Positions 14,101-24,141 of a stretch of DNA of 64,000 nucleotides are shown here, in pieces. Made by a program: the position numbers and the translations under genes. Origin of the DNA: Lutraria lutraria. Lineage: Eukaryota; Mollusca; Bivalvia; Venerida; Mactridae. Within the stretch, counting starts at the first letter, position 1; each line of letters starts with the position of its first letter. The stretch is taken from NCBI GenBank assembly GCA_964023205.1, contig OZ026841.1, forward strand, positions 31,262,399-31,326,398, read 5' to 3'. The notes under the pieces were generated by a model. That model made no database searches and was not told where the DNA came from. It saw only the letters and a list, made by a program, of their open reading frames with translations.

Positions 14101-17100
14101 AAACTAACTTTGATTACTTATTTTATGACATTAGATACAAGTATAATCCTGAAATGTTTGGTTGTACTAAATCTACCGCCCAAAATTGTTTCAGGACAAT
14201 GTGCATTGAAATGTTTGGTGAAAACTTGGAGCCTGTTAAAACTGTGATACCTTATAGAGGTTTTAAACTCTGGTCTACCGTGAAGCTTCTGCGCTGGGCT
14301 ATTGGCAGGCAGACGTGGGGGCATGGAATTGGTCGTCACACTGCTGACGAGGTTTGGGACATTGCTGTCAAGGATATGGATGCGTTGTCAACGTTTCTGG
14401 GTGTGTTAAAACATTTGCTAAACGAGAATACTTCACCGAAGACTTTCTGAATATCTTAGCTTAGTTCTTAAGGCCCGCAGCTTTCGGATGTTTTCAAAAA
14501 TTCGCGAACGCTTTCTGGCGTACTATAATTCATTCAATCTGTAACTAATGTTTACATATTCGTTGTAAGTAAATGTTTGATGTTTTGCAATCAAATACTG
14601 GTTCATAATTTATACTACATGCATCAGTCGCACAATTCCAAAATACGTTTGAAATTTCCCGACTTGTACGGCCGGTTAGGATATTCAACTTGACAACGCC
14701 ATGACTAAATAGCATATGCTCCTATCAACTGTGGAAGCTATAACTACATGTACATTTGTAATTGCTTTATGCAATGTCTTGCTGTCACAAGAAACATTAT
14801 CAGTCAGAATTTAAAAAATAGCCCGACGTTCTTATTGTACGATGCCTATCAAGCAGTATGCATGCATTTCGGGATAATTTTATTTGCTATTCGTAATCAA
14901 ATCTATGTAATCACTATTATGACTTGTTTACTCCGTGTGTTACCTCCGCATTTGATTAGCTCACTTCCTTAGCTTAATTGGTAGAACGGTAGGTATACGG
15001 ACCTAAGGTTTGTAAGTTCGATCTCTAGGCATGATACATGATCTGTATGACGATTTGTGGAAGACATTGCGTTAAAGACCATTCGTCGTCCACCTCGGAT
15101 CATTCATATGGAGAAGATGACTGTAACTCACGGAAAATAATGTTTGAACTGGTACAGAATCCAGGAAAAACTGGCGAGGCAATAAACCTGGCGGAATATT
15201 ACTAGTGACGTTAAATTGAAAACGGACCAAGGAGTCCATTTTAGAGTCTTAATTATGATAACTTCGGAAGTATATGGTTAACTACCTACTATATGTATAT
15301 ATGTGATGATATGTGACTAGTAGATACAACCATAAGCACGATTCCCCGCAATCTCGATGCTATGGTACTTTTGAGCATAAAGTGTAATCAAAGTACTGAA
15401 AGTACTGTCGGACTTGATTTTTACCGTACGAGGCAAAAGAGAGAAATGTGTACCCACATCGTTCGAGCCCATACAAATATTTTAACATTTAAAATTACGG
15501 ACCGATTTTTCATTCATATTGTAATGCAGGTCATATGCATGTACTATGGTAAATGACATACGCTAAGGCTTTACTATAGTCCCTTTGCTAAAATTTTAAG
15601 ATGAAAAAAGTCTGATATTTGAAAGTTTAATGATTAGCACATTAATTGAAGACAATTTAATTGCATTAAAAACTCTTTACTGTACACAAACTAGTAAACA
15701 ACACTTCAGTAACAGTAAATACAAACATTGATTCTTCTGGTTTTAACACAACAGAACATCGTCGCATTGAACACATTCAGGGTCACTTAAATCAAAAAGG
15801 TCCTGACACAGTAGGGTAAGACCTATATGACCTATAGTTAACCCGATGTTGCATGAAATTTAGACGTGATTATGTAATTCTAAATAATCTGGCGTAAAAG
15901 GAACTCTTAAACAGCAAATTTTAAAAGCACGTATCCAGTAATTTACGTTCGTATTTAGCGACTCGAATTATTATTCGTAAGCCGCAGTTTAAACATTCAA
16001 CCTTCGATAAATCAAACTCCCCACACCGGCTACGCGTTGCTACTAGCCACTGCGGGGAGCGAGTCTATAAATAGCGATTCCGTCATCAAACCAGAGACTT
16101 AGATTACTATATATGTAATATATATGTCTCTGATCAAACTAACACTAGTTGGTGTGAATATCACGGAAATACGATTAGATACAAATTCGCTTTGTAATAT
16201 CAAGAAATGTTAGAAAGGCACAAAACACATACACCGATGGTAGATTGTTGCAAATGCATGAATACGTCCGTAGAGATGTTTCTGGACTATCGAACGAAAA
16301 CCGAAAGTAGAACTACTTTTACGGCAAGAAATTTCATTGGACAGTGAATACGCGGTTTCAATTCTACGCATTTGAATATCTCACGTATCTGCCGACAAGC
16401 ACTTATTTAGATACATGACTCTTTCCATGTAGTTACAATAAAATGAATTGAAATATATTTAGATCTGACACACTTAATTGGGGAAATATTCCAGATACTT
16501 CTATATAAACACACCATTTAGTTGTGTACTATTTCCTTTATATGGCATTCTTTTAACCGAGCTGTTATGGAGTCCAGCGACAAAATATACGTCAACGATT
16601 ACAAAGGACTTGATTTTGATAAAAAATCAAGTCCAAAAACTGTCAAGTTGCAAACAAGTTCGTTACTTTAGTCTGTAATCTCAATAAGCATTCATTTCCT
16701 TACCGAATGTATCTTACATAAGTATGGTGTATTGGTTTATTTGTAGCATCTGTCATAACTTGTACTTATGAGAATTATATAAGCCTAAATATTAACAATC
16801 CTTATATATAAGCTTACTTTTATCGAGAAAGACACATGTGTTAGAAAAAGGTGTTGCTGTGAATGATTGATGCCTGTTCAATATTGTTATAATTAAAAGT
16901 ATGTTTTTTTCCATTCAGGTGAGAAAAATTATATGTTCGGAGACAAGCCATCTGAGGTAGATTGTGCCATATTTGGAATGATCGCTCAAATATACTGGCA
17001 TATGCCCGGATCTAAGCATCAGGTGTATTTAAAGGGTAAATATTTATTTGACCAGTAAGTCTATAGATTTTAATAGAATCTACGTCAATAAATCATGTAA

Positions 17101-17510
17101 GACAGTTATTATAGCCTACACAACTCAGAGATTTGTCACTTCATTAAATTTCTAAGTTGCAAGTGCGCGAGATTTTGCGATTTGTGTAGTAAAGGTATCC
17201 ACAGAAAAGGATACAGGCCTACTCATTGTACGCATTTGAAATTAATTAGTGATTGACATTAGTGTCGGTCTCGTAACACAAGCAGATTGCCTTTAATATT
17301 GTTTATGAACAATGTACGAATAACTCTTTTTCAGACAATTTGAAGAATTTGATAGACTACATATACCGAATGAAAGAGGAGTTTTGGCCAGACTGGGAGA
17401 GTTGTACTCTGGAAGGGTCATCGTACAAAACTGACCATGGTCATTTATACTTCAACGAGAAAGTTAAAAATTTTGCTCAGGAAAATAATGGACCAAATGG
17501 TACTTCATAG
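5158..17510 (+). CDS. Failed axon connections (FAXC)-like GST-fold protein
   Basis: Coding exons are 5158-5231, 7072-7207, 13626-13822, 14135-14400, 16919-17035 and 17335-17510 (stop TAG), about 321 residues. Residues 3-24 form a hydrophobic membrane anchor (IGICLFGISAGIIGYLYYKY). A thioredoxin-like GST N-terminal domain follows (VVILYQVGRG; FPMKLETFLRMAKVPYI; GKTPWIELNGKPVPDS). The GST C-terminal domain holds the family signatures QTWGHGIGRHT, GDKPSEVDCAIFG and EEFWPDWE. FAX proteins are membrane-associated relatives of metaxins and GSTs; the Drosophila founder acts in axon development. No enzyme activity is evident. Exon phases agree throughout, but exon 3 ends TG and exon 4 begins A, which gives TGA at codon 136. 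A missed microexon, an alternative acceptor or a real disruption could explain this. Introns 2 to 4 carry SINEs and a MITE. Confidence 0.88.
6180..6375 (+). mobile_element. tRNA-derived SINE in FAXC intron 1
   Basis: Has a B-box-like GGTTCGATTC at 6210-6219, the body motif CACATGTGGAGAAAGTGTCC at 6280-6299, and the tail ATGTTGAAAAACGGCGTAAA at 6345-6364 followed by CCCAAAAGAAC. The same body and tail recur at 13215, 13925, 14962, 63258 and 63745, which defines one SINE family. The 5' end is not sharp. Confidence 0.7.
8345..8500 (-). repeat. Dispersed repeat, inverted relative of 20190-20340
   Basis: Read on the minus strand, this matches 20190-20340: CTGTCTGTTTGTA, then TTTAACCTTGCCTATAA, then AGGTTCCTC or a variant, then a TGACCTGGAGG-like stretch. 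Two diverged copies of one dispersed non-coding repeat, with unknown boundaries. Confidence 0.6.
8909..9682. mobile_element. MITE with 79-bp terminal inverted repeats, TAA target duplication
   Basis: Left repeat 8909-8987 and right repeat 9604-9682 are reverse complements over 79 bp with one mismatch (GAGTAAAGG against GAGCAAAGG). The termini read CACGGTGGTTAACCGGCTCG. TAA flanks both ends, so the target duplication is TAA. The 616-bp core has no transposase. A 3-bp TWA duplication fits the PIF/Harbinger superfamily, which is an inference. Near-identical arms suggest a fairly young insertion. It sits in FAXC intron 2. Confidence 0.9.
11495..11582. repeat. 23-bp tandem repeat, about 3.8 copies
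   Basis: Three exact copies of a 23-bp unit beginning GATATACTAACCAGTAC start at 11495, 11518 and 11541. A fourth, diverged and truncated copy runs 11564-11582. A small minisatellite in FAXC intron 2. Confidence 0.95.
12878..12930. repeat. Perfect 26-bp hairpin with one-base loop
   Basis: Starts AGTCTGGTACCCGTCTCC, turns at CTTACTGTAAG and ends GGAGACGGGTACCAGACT. All 26 base pairs match and the loop is one T. GGGATCC lies just outside each arm (12869-12875 and 12932-12938). Probably a foldback element in FAXC intron 2. No coding role is seen. Confidence 0.95.
13215..13470 (+). mobile_element. SINE with type II (Ser/Leu-like) tRNA head
   Basis: The head reads GTCGTCGAGTAGTTAAGG (A-box region), an anticodon-like arm CTGACTTCAAATCACT, a long variable arm, and B-box GGTTTCGAGCC near 13293. 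The body is CATATGAGAAAGTAGGTAG then CTTTCCAGGAACA. The tail is ACTGTTGAAAAGGGGCGTAA followed by CAAACAAACC. The tail and body match the other SINEs here. It ends about 150 bp before FAXC exon 3. Confidence 0.8.
13925..14040 (+). mobile_element. SINE body/tail fragment in FAXC intron 3
   Basis: Contains TTGCGGAGAAAATGTTAGGA, then ATTCTGGAAAA, then ACGTAACTAAAATACTGTTG and AAACAGACATGAAACC. These align with the body and tail of the SINEs at 13215, 14962 and 63745. The tRNA head is absent. It lies in the short intron whose splice join is problematic. Confidence 0.65.
14962..15225 (+). mobile_element. tRNA-derived SINE in FAXC intron 4
   Basis: A-box-like TAGCTTAATTGGTAGAAC lies near 14970-14987 and B-box-like AGTTCGATCTCT near 15015-15026. 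The body has CATATGGAGAAGATGACTG and GGTACAGAATCCAGGAAA. The end carries a decayed tail, TGACGTTAAATTGAAAACGG. Same family as the copies at 13215 and 63745, with a different tRNA-like head. Confidence 0.75.
16092..16132. repeat. Imperfect palindrome
   Basis: AGAGACTTAGATTACTATAT pairs imperfectly with ATGTAATATATATGTCTCT and can fold into a hairpin. Small AT-rich palindrome in FAXC intron 4. No function is evident. Confidence 0.6.
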
Positions 17511-17745
17511 TATATAGGTAAAACCCTTTTGTGTACGTTTTTGGTTGCCTGAGGGATTATTTTGATCAGTATGTTAAAACTACAGAACAATTTTTTACTC
17601 CATCTTGTTGATTTATTGTGATCCTAAATTAAAAACGATTACATTTTCATTATCACATCGGACTCTGTGTGTATTAAAAACTAAAGTAACTTATCTATTA
17701 TTTTCAGTAAACAATGAGCGCGTGTGTTTACAAAAAAAACATTTT

Positions 17746-17821
17746 AAAGCCCCATGAGCATTTATATGCAAAAAAACAAACAATTGCTGATATTATCCCA
17801 AGATAATAATTACCGACGAAA
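17746..17821 (+). repeat. Dispersed repeat AAAGCCCC, copy B
   Basis: Second copy of the repeat at 3193-3281, in the same orientation. It starts about 235 bp after the FAXC stop codon and may fall within that gene's 3' untranslated region. The two copies have diverged by small indels. Confidence 0.65.
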
Positions 17822-18320
17822 CGGGCCTTTTCAAACATATAGGAATCGTTAATAGGAATTATTGTCGAAACTAGTTTTTGAATGGAAAAAAGAAATCTGT
17901 AGCTTTTTACATGTGTGACATACAGACAGCAGACAGAAGAAGCAGGTATTATACTGAATGTATAAAATTTATATTGCTCAATTTTATGAGGGAGACTCAA
18001 AATATTTTATTTCAAAATTGAACCTGTTCAAGATGGTAAATAAATCTTCTGTGTTGTATTCAGCAATAGTTTGCTCCTTTGATGAGTCTGTCGTCTGCGG
18101 ACTAGAAAGTTCGTGACAATGTTGTTGTTGTTTTTATGGTAGCATGAGAACTGATTAACTGATCAAATCAAAGCACTGTAAGAACTTATCGAAAATGGAA
18201 ATGAAATTCTCCATAATTTAACCGAGCTCTGCTCGGACTGGCAGCATCATGTTGATCGACACATTTGAACACAAAATAAGGTCAATTAAGTCAGGGAGCT
18301 GTAGGTATTTGGGGCTTTTT

Positions 18321-19373
18321 AGCTCACATGTCACAAAGTGACAGGGTGAGCTTTTAGGATCAGTCTTCGTCCGGCGTCGTGCGTGCGTGCGTCGTTAAAC
18401 TTTTTGTTGTGGACACACTAGGGGTCAATTTTGGCAAAACTGGGTCAGGACGTTTATATTGACAAAATCTCAGACGAGTGCGATATTAGGCCATTTTGGC
18501 TGAAAAACTAGGTCACCAGAGCCAAATAAAGGAAAACCTTGTGAACACTTTAGAAATCACTGTTTTGATTGGATCTTCATGAAACTTTTCAGAATGTTTA
18601 TTTCAATAATATGTAGGTCAAGTTTGATAATGGGTAATTTTCGGTCAAAAACTAGGTCACTAGGGCAAATTGCTGGAAAACCTTGTGAACACACTAGAAG
18701 TCACTGTTTTGTTTGGATGATCATGAAACATTTTGAACGAGTACGAACATGTGTCATCTTGGGTCAAAAACTAGGTCGCTAGGTCAAATCTTATGAAAAA
18801 CAATGTTAACACTGTAGATTTCACTACAAATATGGGTCATCTGGGGTCAATAACTAGGTCATCAGGTCAATTCTTAGGAAAACTTTGTTAACACTGTAGA
18901 TGTCACAGTTTTGATTAGATCTTCACCAAACCTAGTCAAAATGTTTGCCTCAATGATATGTGGGTCAATGTCTAACATGGGTCAGCCAGTGTCAAGAACT
19001 GGGTCACCAGGTCAAATCTTAGGTAAAAACCTTGTAAAAACTCTAAGTTGCATGGTTTTAATTGGATCTTGGCCAAACCTTGTCTGATTGTTTGTCCCAA
19101 TGATATTAAGGATACGTTTAAATATGGCTCATCTAGGGTCAAAAACTAGGTCACGAGGTCAAATCTTAGGAAAACCTTGTCTATGCTGTAGTTTTCATGG
19201 TTTTGATTGGATCTTCACCAAATTTTGTCAGAATGTTTGTCTTATTTATATGTAGGACAAGTTATAACATGGGTCACCTGGGGTTAAAAACTAGGTCACA
19301 GGTTCAAAACAAAGTTTTAATGAGTGAACAGTGATTGTCATGTGAGCAATATAGGGCCATCATGGCCCTCTTG
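18321..19373 (+). mobile_element. Hairpin-ended element with internal tandem repeats, copy 1
   Basis: The left end is a hairpin at 18321-18352 (AGCTCAC and TGTCAC pair with GTGACA and GTGAGCT). The right end is the palindrome AGGGCCATCATGGCCCT at 19353-19369, then CTTG. The interior has about six diverged units of roughly 120-150 bp, each with versions of AAAACTAGGTCACnAGGTCAA, GGAAAACCTTGT and TTTTGATTGGATCTTCA. No long open frame. The element at 30253-31526 has equivalent ends in the opposite orientation and an unrelated interior. Family name unknown. Confidence 0.8.
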
Positions 19374-19377
19374 CTTC

Positions 19378-22300
19378 CTTTTTTCTTCACTTGATAATGC
19401 TTGTTGATTGGTTTGATTTCCTCTTTTTACCTTATTTGGTAAACAACAAATGATAATCAAAAACACTAACAAGTCCAACAGTGTTTGTATCAATTATAGA
19501 GAAAGCAATTCTTATTTTTTAAATACACATTATATTGACATCAAACTCCTGGGGCAGTAGGAACTGGGTATAGCCCCCCAAATTTGGCTGTAATGATAAT
19601 CAAGAAAGGGCTTTATAATCAAGTAATCTCTGTATTTTATAACCATATGTACAACATACTGGTTCATGACAGGACACAATTAGCTGTTCTTGAAAACACT
19701 CAGGTGGTTGTACATTATTAATTAGAGATTTAACTTTTGCAAGATAAATTGTCATAGAAACAGTTCAGATGGAATGGTATTTGTACATTTAGGTAATTGT
19801 TAGATTGTTTTATTGACAAATACTTTTTTCATACACAGCCTATTTTTATAAGATTTTATGTATTCCTTTTTTTGTATTAAATCTCCAGATGTTGTTACAT
19901 TATGTAACATACATTATTTTCTACAAATTTTATATTGAAATTTTATTTCCTTATATACATGTACATATATACTCATTTATAAATTGTAAAACTCTCTCTA
20001 GGGATAAAAGAATCTCATGGAGCATTTGATTGGTCAGTTTTGATCTATGACTTAAAATTGGCCAATCAAAATCGTACTATCTGTGATTATTGTCAAATTG
20101 TTTTTTATCTGTCAGTAGTGGGTTTTTCATTATGTCTGTGAATAATTTTAGAGATGGTTTCGATTTCTTTTTTATGTTTTTGGTCTCTCTGTTAGTCTGT
20201 CTGTTTGTACCAAACTTTAACCTTGCCTATAAGATAAAAACGCTTGCACCTACATTCACCAAACTTCATATGTAGGTTCCTCGTGACAACCTCTACAGGA
20301 CCTGGTCATTTTCAGGTCAGTAGGTCAAAGGTCACAGGGTCATGTTTTTTTTAAGAAATCGTTCATTTCTTTTAGGATTATAACTACTCCTACATCTTTC
20401 ATGGGATTTTGACGAAACTTTCCCAGACTTGTTGTTACCAAGAACCCCCACACATATAATCCGGGTTTTGTGATTCGATCATATTTACGGAATTATGGCC
20501 CTTTGTTTATTTCGTGCATTTTCAAGTTTAAGGGCACCCGGGGGGGGGGCATTATGTTTTGGAAACACATCTTGTGTGATCATCATATTCAGGTGTTCAT
20601 TTGTAGTTCATATATTAAATGTATTATTTTTTTGGATGAATTTGTGTAATGTTTTATATTTGATGAAAATCATCTTTTGTTGAACAAAAGATTTTATTTA
20701 CTGAACACATTCATATTGCTTCTGTTTGATGTTATGGTGATATCATTGTAATATGAATTTATATGATATTAATCCATTATATAATACTGTACAAATAAAA
20801 TAATTCCAGGATTAACTATAGTCTATTATCTAATACATGTATCTATGATAACAAATTTATTATTTTTTTATGTATTAATATTATTTCGATGTATTAAGGT
20901 AGTTAAATAAAATATTTCGATTTAGATCTTTCCAATTGGAAAATGTGAAAATTTAGCCTATTTACAGATTGAATGCAAAGAAAATGCAGTCACGAACACA
21001 TACTGTATTGAACAGTTTTACATTGTTAATTGTTACATCATAAATTTATACTTGAACTTATGCTTATTTATAAATAACATATTTCTCATAGTTCTATTAG
21101 TTTGTAGTATATAAATTGTTCTCATTCGCTTCATCAATTGTTTAGTTCATCCGTACAAGTGTTTCTTCACACATTTTAGAGACTGCTTTTTATAAAATTA
21201 ATTTTATCTTTTATGTTGTAAATACATTATTTAAACTACAGTCTAGTATAATACAATAAACTGTATATTTATATAATACATAGGAGTTAACTTATTTATA
21301 CATGTATATACAGGATTATTTCATTAGTTTTAGATTTTACTTAATATTTATCATGCTGACTGAGCATGAGTCTACTGTTATCACTTACCTGACAATTACA
21401 GCCAAAAGTAAAGGCTCTAAAACCATTTTCACTTATTTGAATATTCTCTGTACCATCATTATGGAAGACTTATGACAAGTAAATCATGGTCGTGAAGTGA
21501 TGGTCTGTAACTATTGATCACCAGCACATAACCGCTGCAAGTTCGAATTCCACATGTAATAGAACGGATGACCTTACTAACGAAAGGCTTTGATTTTACC
21601 TTGTTGTGTGCCTATAGGATCTTCATCCGCATGTACAGTGTGACGTTAAAGGAAAAGGGACATATCTACAGATAGACATACAATAATGGCAATGGAAACT
21701 TAAACTCCCTTTAACAATAAATACAATATTAGTATCTTATTGATAAAACGACGTTTAATGGTATTTATTGTATTATCCAGCTGACAGGTACGCACTATAT
21801 AGTCAGGAGTTCCTTCCCTTACACTATATTATCGTAATTTGTGTAATTGTAGAGCACGTCCGGGAACCACACTACGAACTATATTGAAATTAATATTGGA
21901 TTGTTTCCCTTTTATAATAACCCTAGCACGTGTGCTATTCTACTGATTACATTGAAAGGAATTTTCAGTTGTCTTCCATTTAAAATATTCAATTTTGTAA
22001 GGCAAAGCTGGGAACTAAACAATTATGACAAACAAAAAGGTCTAATTACAATTCTGAATGGTTGGCGGTGTGTAACTTTTCAATTAAATTATGGAATGAA
22101 ATGAAGTTTATTTTGTGTAAGTGAACGTTATCGTCTTCGTGGGAAATACCTTGTTTGTGTAATAATAGACTGTTGTTACTTTCCTGCGTCAGTAAACGAA
22201 AAAAATGCATCAGCTTGAATTTAAAGACAATTTATCAACACTTTTATCTTTTGTTGAAGCATATGTAGTAAATTCTCTCCGAATATTTGCATAATTTCCG

Positions 22301-22436
22301 GGCCAGCAAAGAAGTGCTGTTTTAACTTACCTAACTCTTCGAGGCTTTATGGTATTTGTAAAATGAGTGATCTCCCTTTATGTGTAACTGAATAATAATG
22401 ATACTGAACATTCTGTCACACGTAAATCTTGCAACA
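19378..22436. other. Intergenic region
   Basis: Contains the dispersed repeat at 20190-20340, a G run near 20540 and long AT-rich stretches at 19800-21350. ATCTTTTGTTGAACAAAAGAT-type palindrome lies near 20670. Around 21500-21640 there is a possible decayed SINE (AGTTCGAATTCC, later GTGACGTTAAAGG). No protein-coding exon could be supported. Confidence 0.4.
20190..20340 (+). repeat. Dispersed repeat, partner of 8345-8500
   Basis: Starts near CTGTCTGTTTGTACCAAAC, continues TTAACCTTGCCTATAAG, CACCAAACTTCATATGTAGG and AGGTCAGTAGGTCAAAGGTC. The inverse of the 8345-8500 copy. Non-coding and moderately diverged. Confidence 0.6.
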
Positions 22437-23010
22437 TTAAAGGGGCATGCCCAGGAACTGCTGTGTCTTGGGTTTTATACACCAAAAATGCGTTTATCAC
22501 TTGTAAAAACAATTATTACCGAAAAGTCAAAGAAGAATGTGCCTTCAAAAATGGCCCTATAACGCACGCGTGGGTATTTATATGCCGGTTTAAATAAAAG
22601 GCTTACAAGCCTTTTATTGACGACAACGATATTTCCGATTCGTCTGAGAATTTAACTTAGCGTGCGCGCTGCCTTTCAAGCAGCAAAACAATGATATTTA
22701 CCTATAATTGATCGATAGATAAGCTTTATGTCGCAAACAATGAACATGACATGAGCAATACTTACCATTTCACAGTTTGTTGACATTTTTTCCGTTTTTG
22801 ACAGATCCCGAAAGGGTCGAGTTATGAAAATGACGAATATTTTCTAAGGCGTAATCGGCAGGTTTGGTAAATCTTGAAATGTGTATTTTGAGTCAAATAG
22901 CGGGACATTTCGTAAATATTTTACAGGACTTTCATTAATTGATTTTGGCATTCAAATGATACCAATTTGATTTATTCGAGACGCTTCAGTTCCAGGGCAT
23001 GCCCCTTTAA
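22437..23010. mobile_element. MITE with 20-bp TIRs flanked by TTAA
   Basis: The left terminal repeat AGGGGCATGCCCAGGAACTG (22441-22460) and the reverse complement of the right one (22987-23006) differ at one of 20 positions. TTAA flanks both sides (22437-22440 and 23007-23010). A TTAA target duplication is the hallmark of piggyBac-type elements. The AGGGG terminus is not the usual CCC start, so the superfamily is tentative. The interior of about 526 bp has no transposase. Confidence 0.85.
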
Positions 23011-24141
23011 CCAATTAAACAAAATTATGCGCAGTGGAAAAAAATCAATTTATATAGACTTTGTAAATACTTTGTACCTAGAAATGGAGAGGCCGACATG
23101 TTTTATTCACCATTTTAAATATAGAAATAAATTTACATTTAACCGATAGAAATATATCACTAACGTGCGTACTATTTTTCGTCATCTAAAGAAACTAAAT
23201 ATTTAAAGCGAAGTGAAGTTTCATAAATCATGAAACAAAAAAAAGTTTCATAAATCATAGTCTTTATTATAGATGATAACTAAAAATAATGTACATGTCG
23301 TATTTGAACGATACAAAGTGAGCTAACATCCGTTACCGTGTCCAATATGGTGAGAATCTGGGTGTACCTGAAATTGTAAGATTACAATATTTTAATTGAT
23401 TTTGATTTATTTAATATTATGTGAACATGCTACGAGAAAGTTATTCGGACCAAGTTCGATAACAAGATAATTACATAAAAAAAATAATTTGATCATGCTT
23501 GAAAAAACATATTCATTTGAGTTGGGTGCCGGCGAGATTTTAAAGATTTTCTGAAGATTTGTCACTTCGAGAGCCTAAAGATAGAGAATCCCTTTATCAT
23601 GACAGGACTGTCTTGTAGACGCGATCGACTTTTGGCATTCTGAATATCTGACATCTGGCCGTCTGACAGTCTGCTGACTCGCAGTCGCTTCCCTGTCCGC
23701 CAGTTTTGATCCTTCAGCTGCTTTCCAAAGAGTTTTATTATCGATGTATCCTCAAAGCTAGCCACTGTTGCATGGCATGACTGATATGCTGTGCTGATCA
23801 ACATTTTTAGATTCCACTCAAAGTTGGAAGTTGTTTCAGTAGGCCTATTAAAATATGGATGGCCTAATTTTCTTAAGATGAGTCAAGCTAGGAGGAATCG
23901 ACATTTCTTAGAGTGACCTTGACGACGCCTCCAATTTTAAACATGCGTACCGCCTACCCATGAAGCGGGCACCGATACACTTGTGATTGTTTACTGAGTT
24001 AGCTCCCTTGGACTGGTGTGTATCAAAATGTCGGTCAAAACTACGTAGAACTAGATTCGTAGACAAACTAACTGCAGGTTTGTACTAGCATTTTCTTGTC
24101 AGTGCGAACATTATTAGCAAAAATGACGGGTATATACTTAC

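Noticed and set aside
18321..19373. Classification of the hairpin-ended element as a Helitron
   Set aside because: No CTRR terminus, no A/T target evidence and no Rep-helicase; the hairpin abuts CTTG directly.
23562..23804. 80-codon minus-strand frame as the last exon of the EF-hand gene
   Set aside because: Positioned plausibly, but no acceptor with a pyrimidine tract in the right phase was found, and the peptide has no EF-hand or secretory feature.
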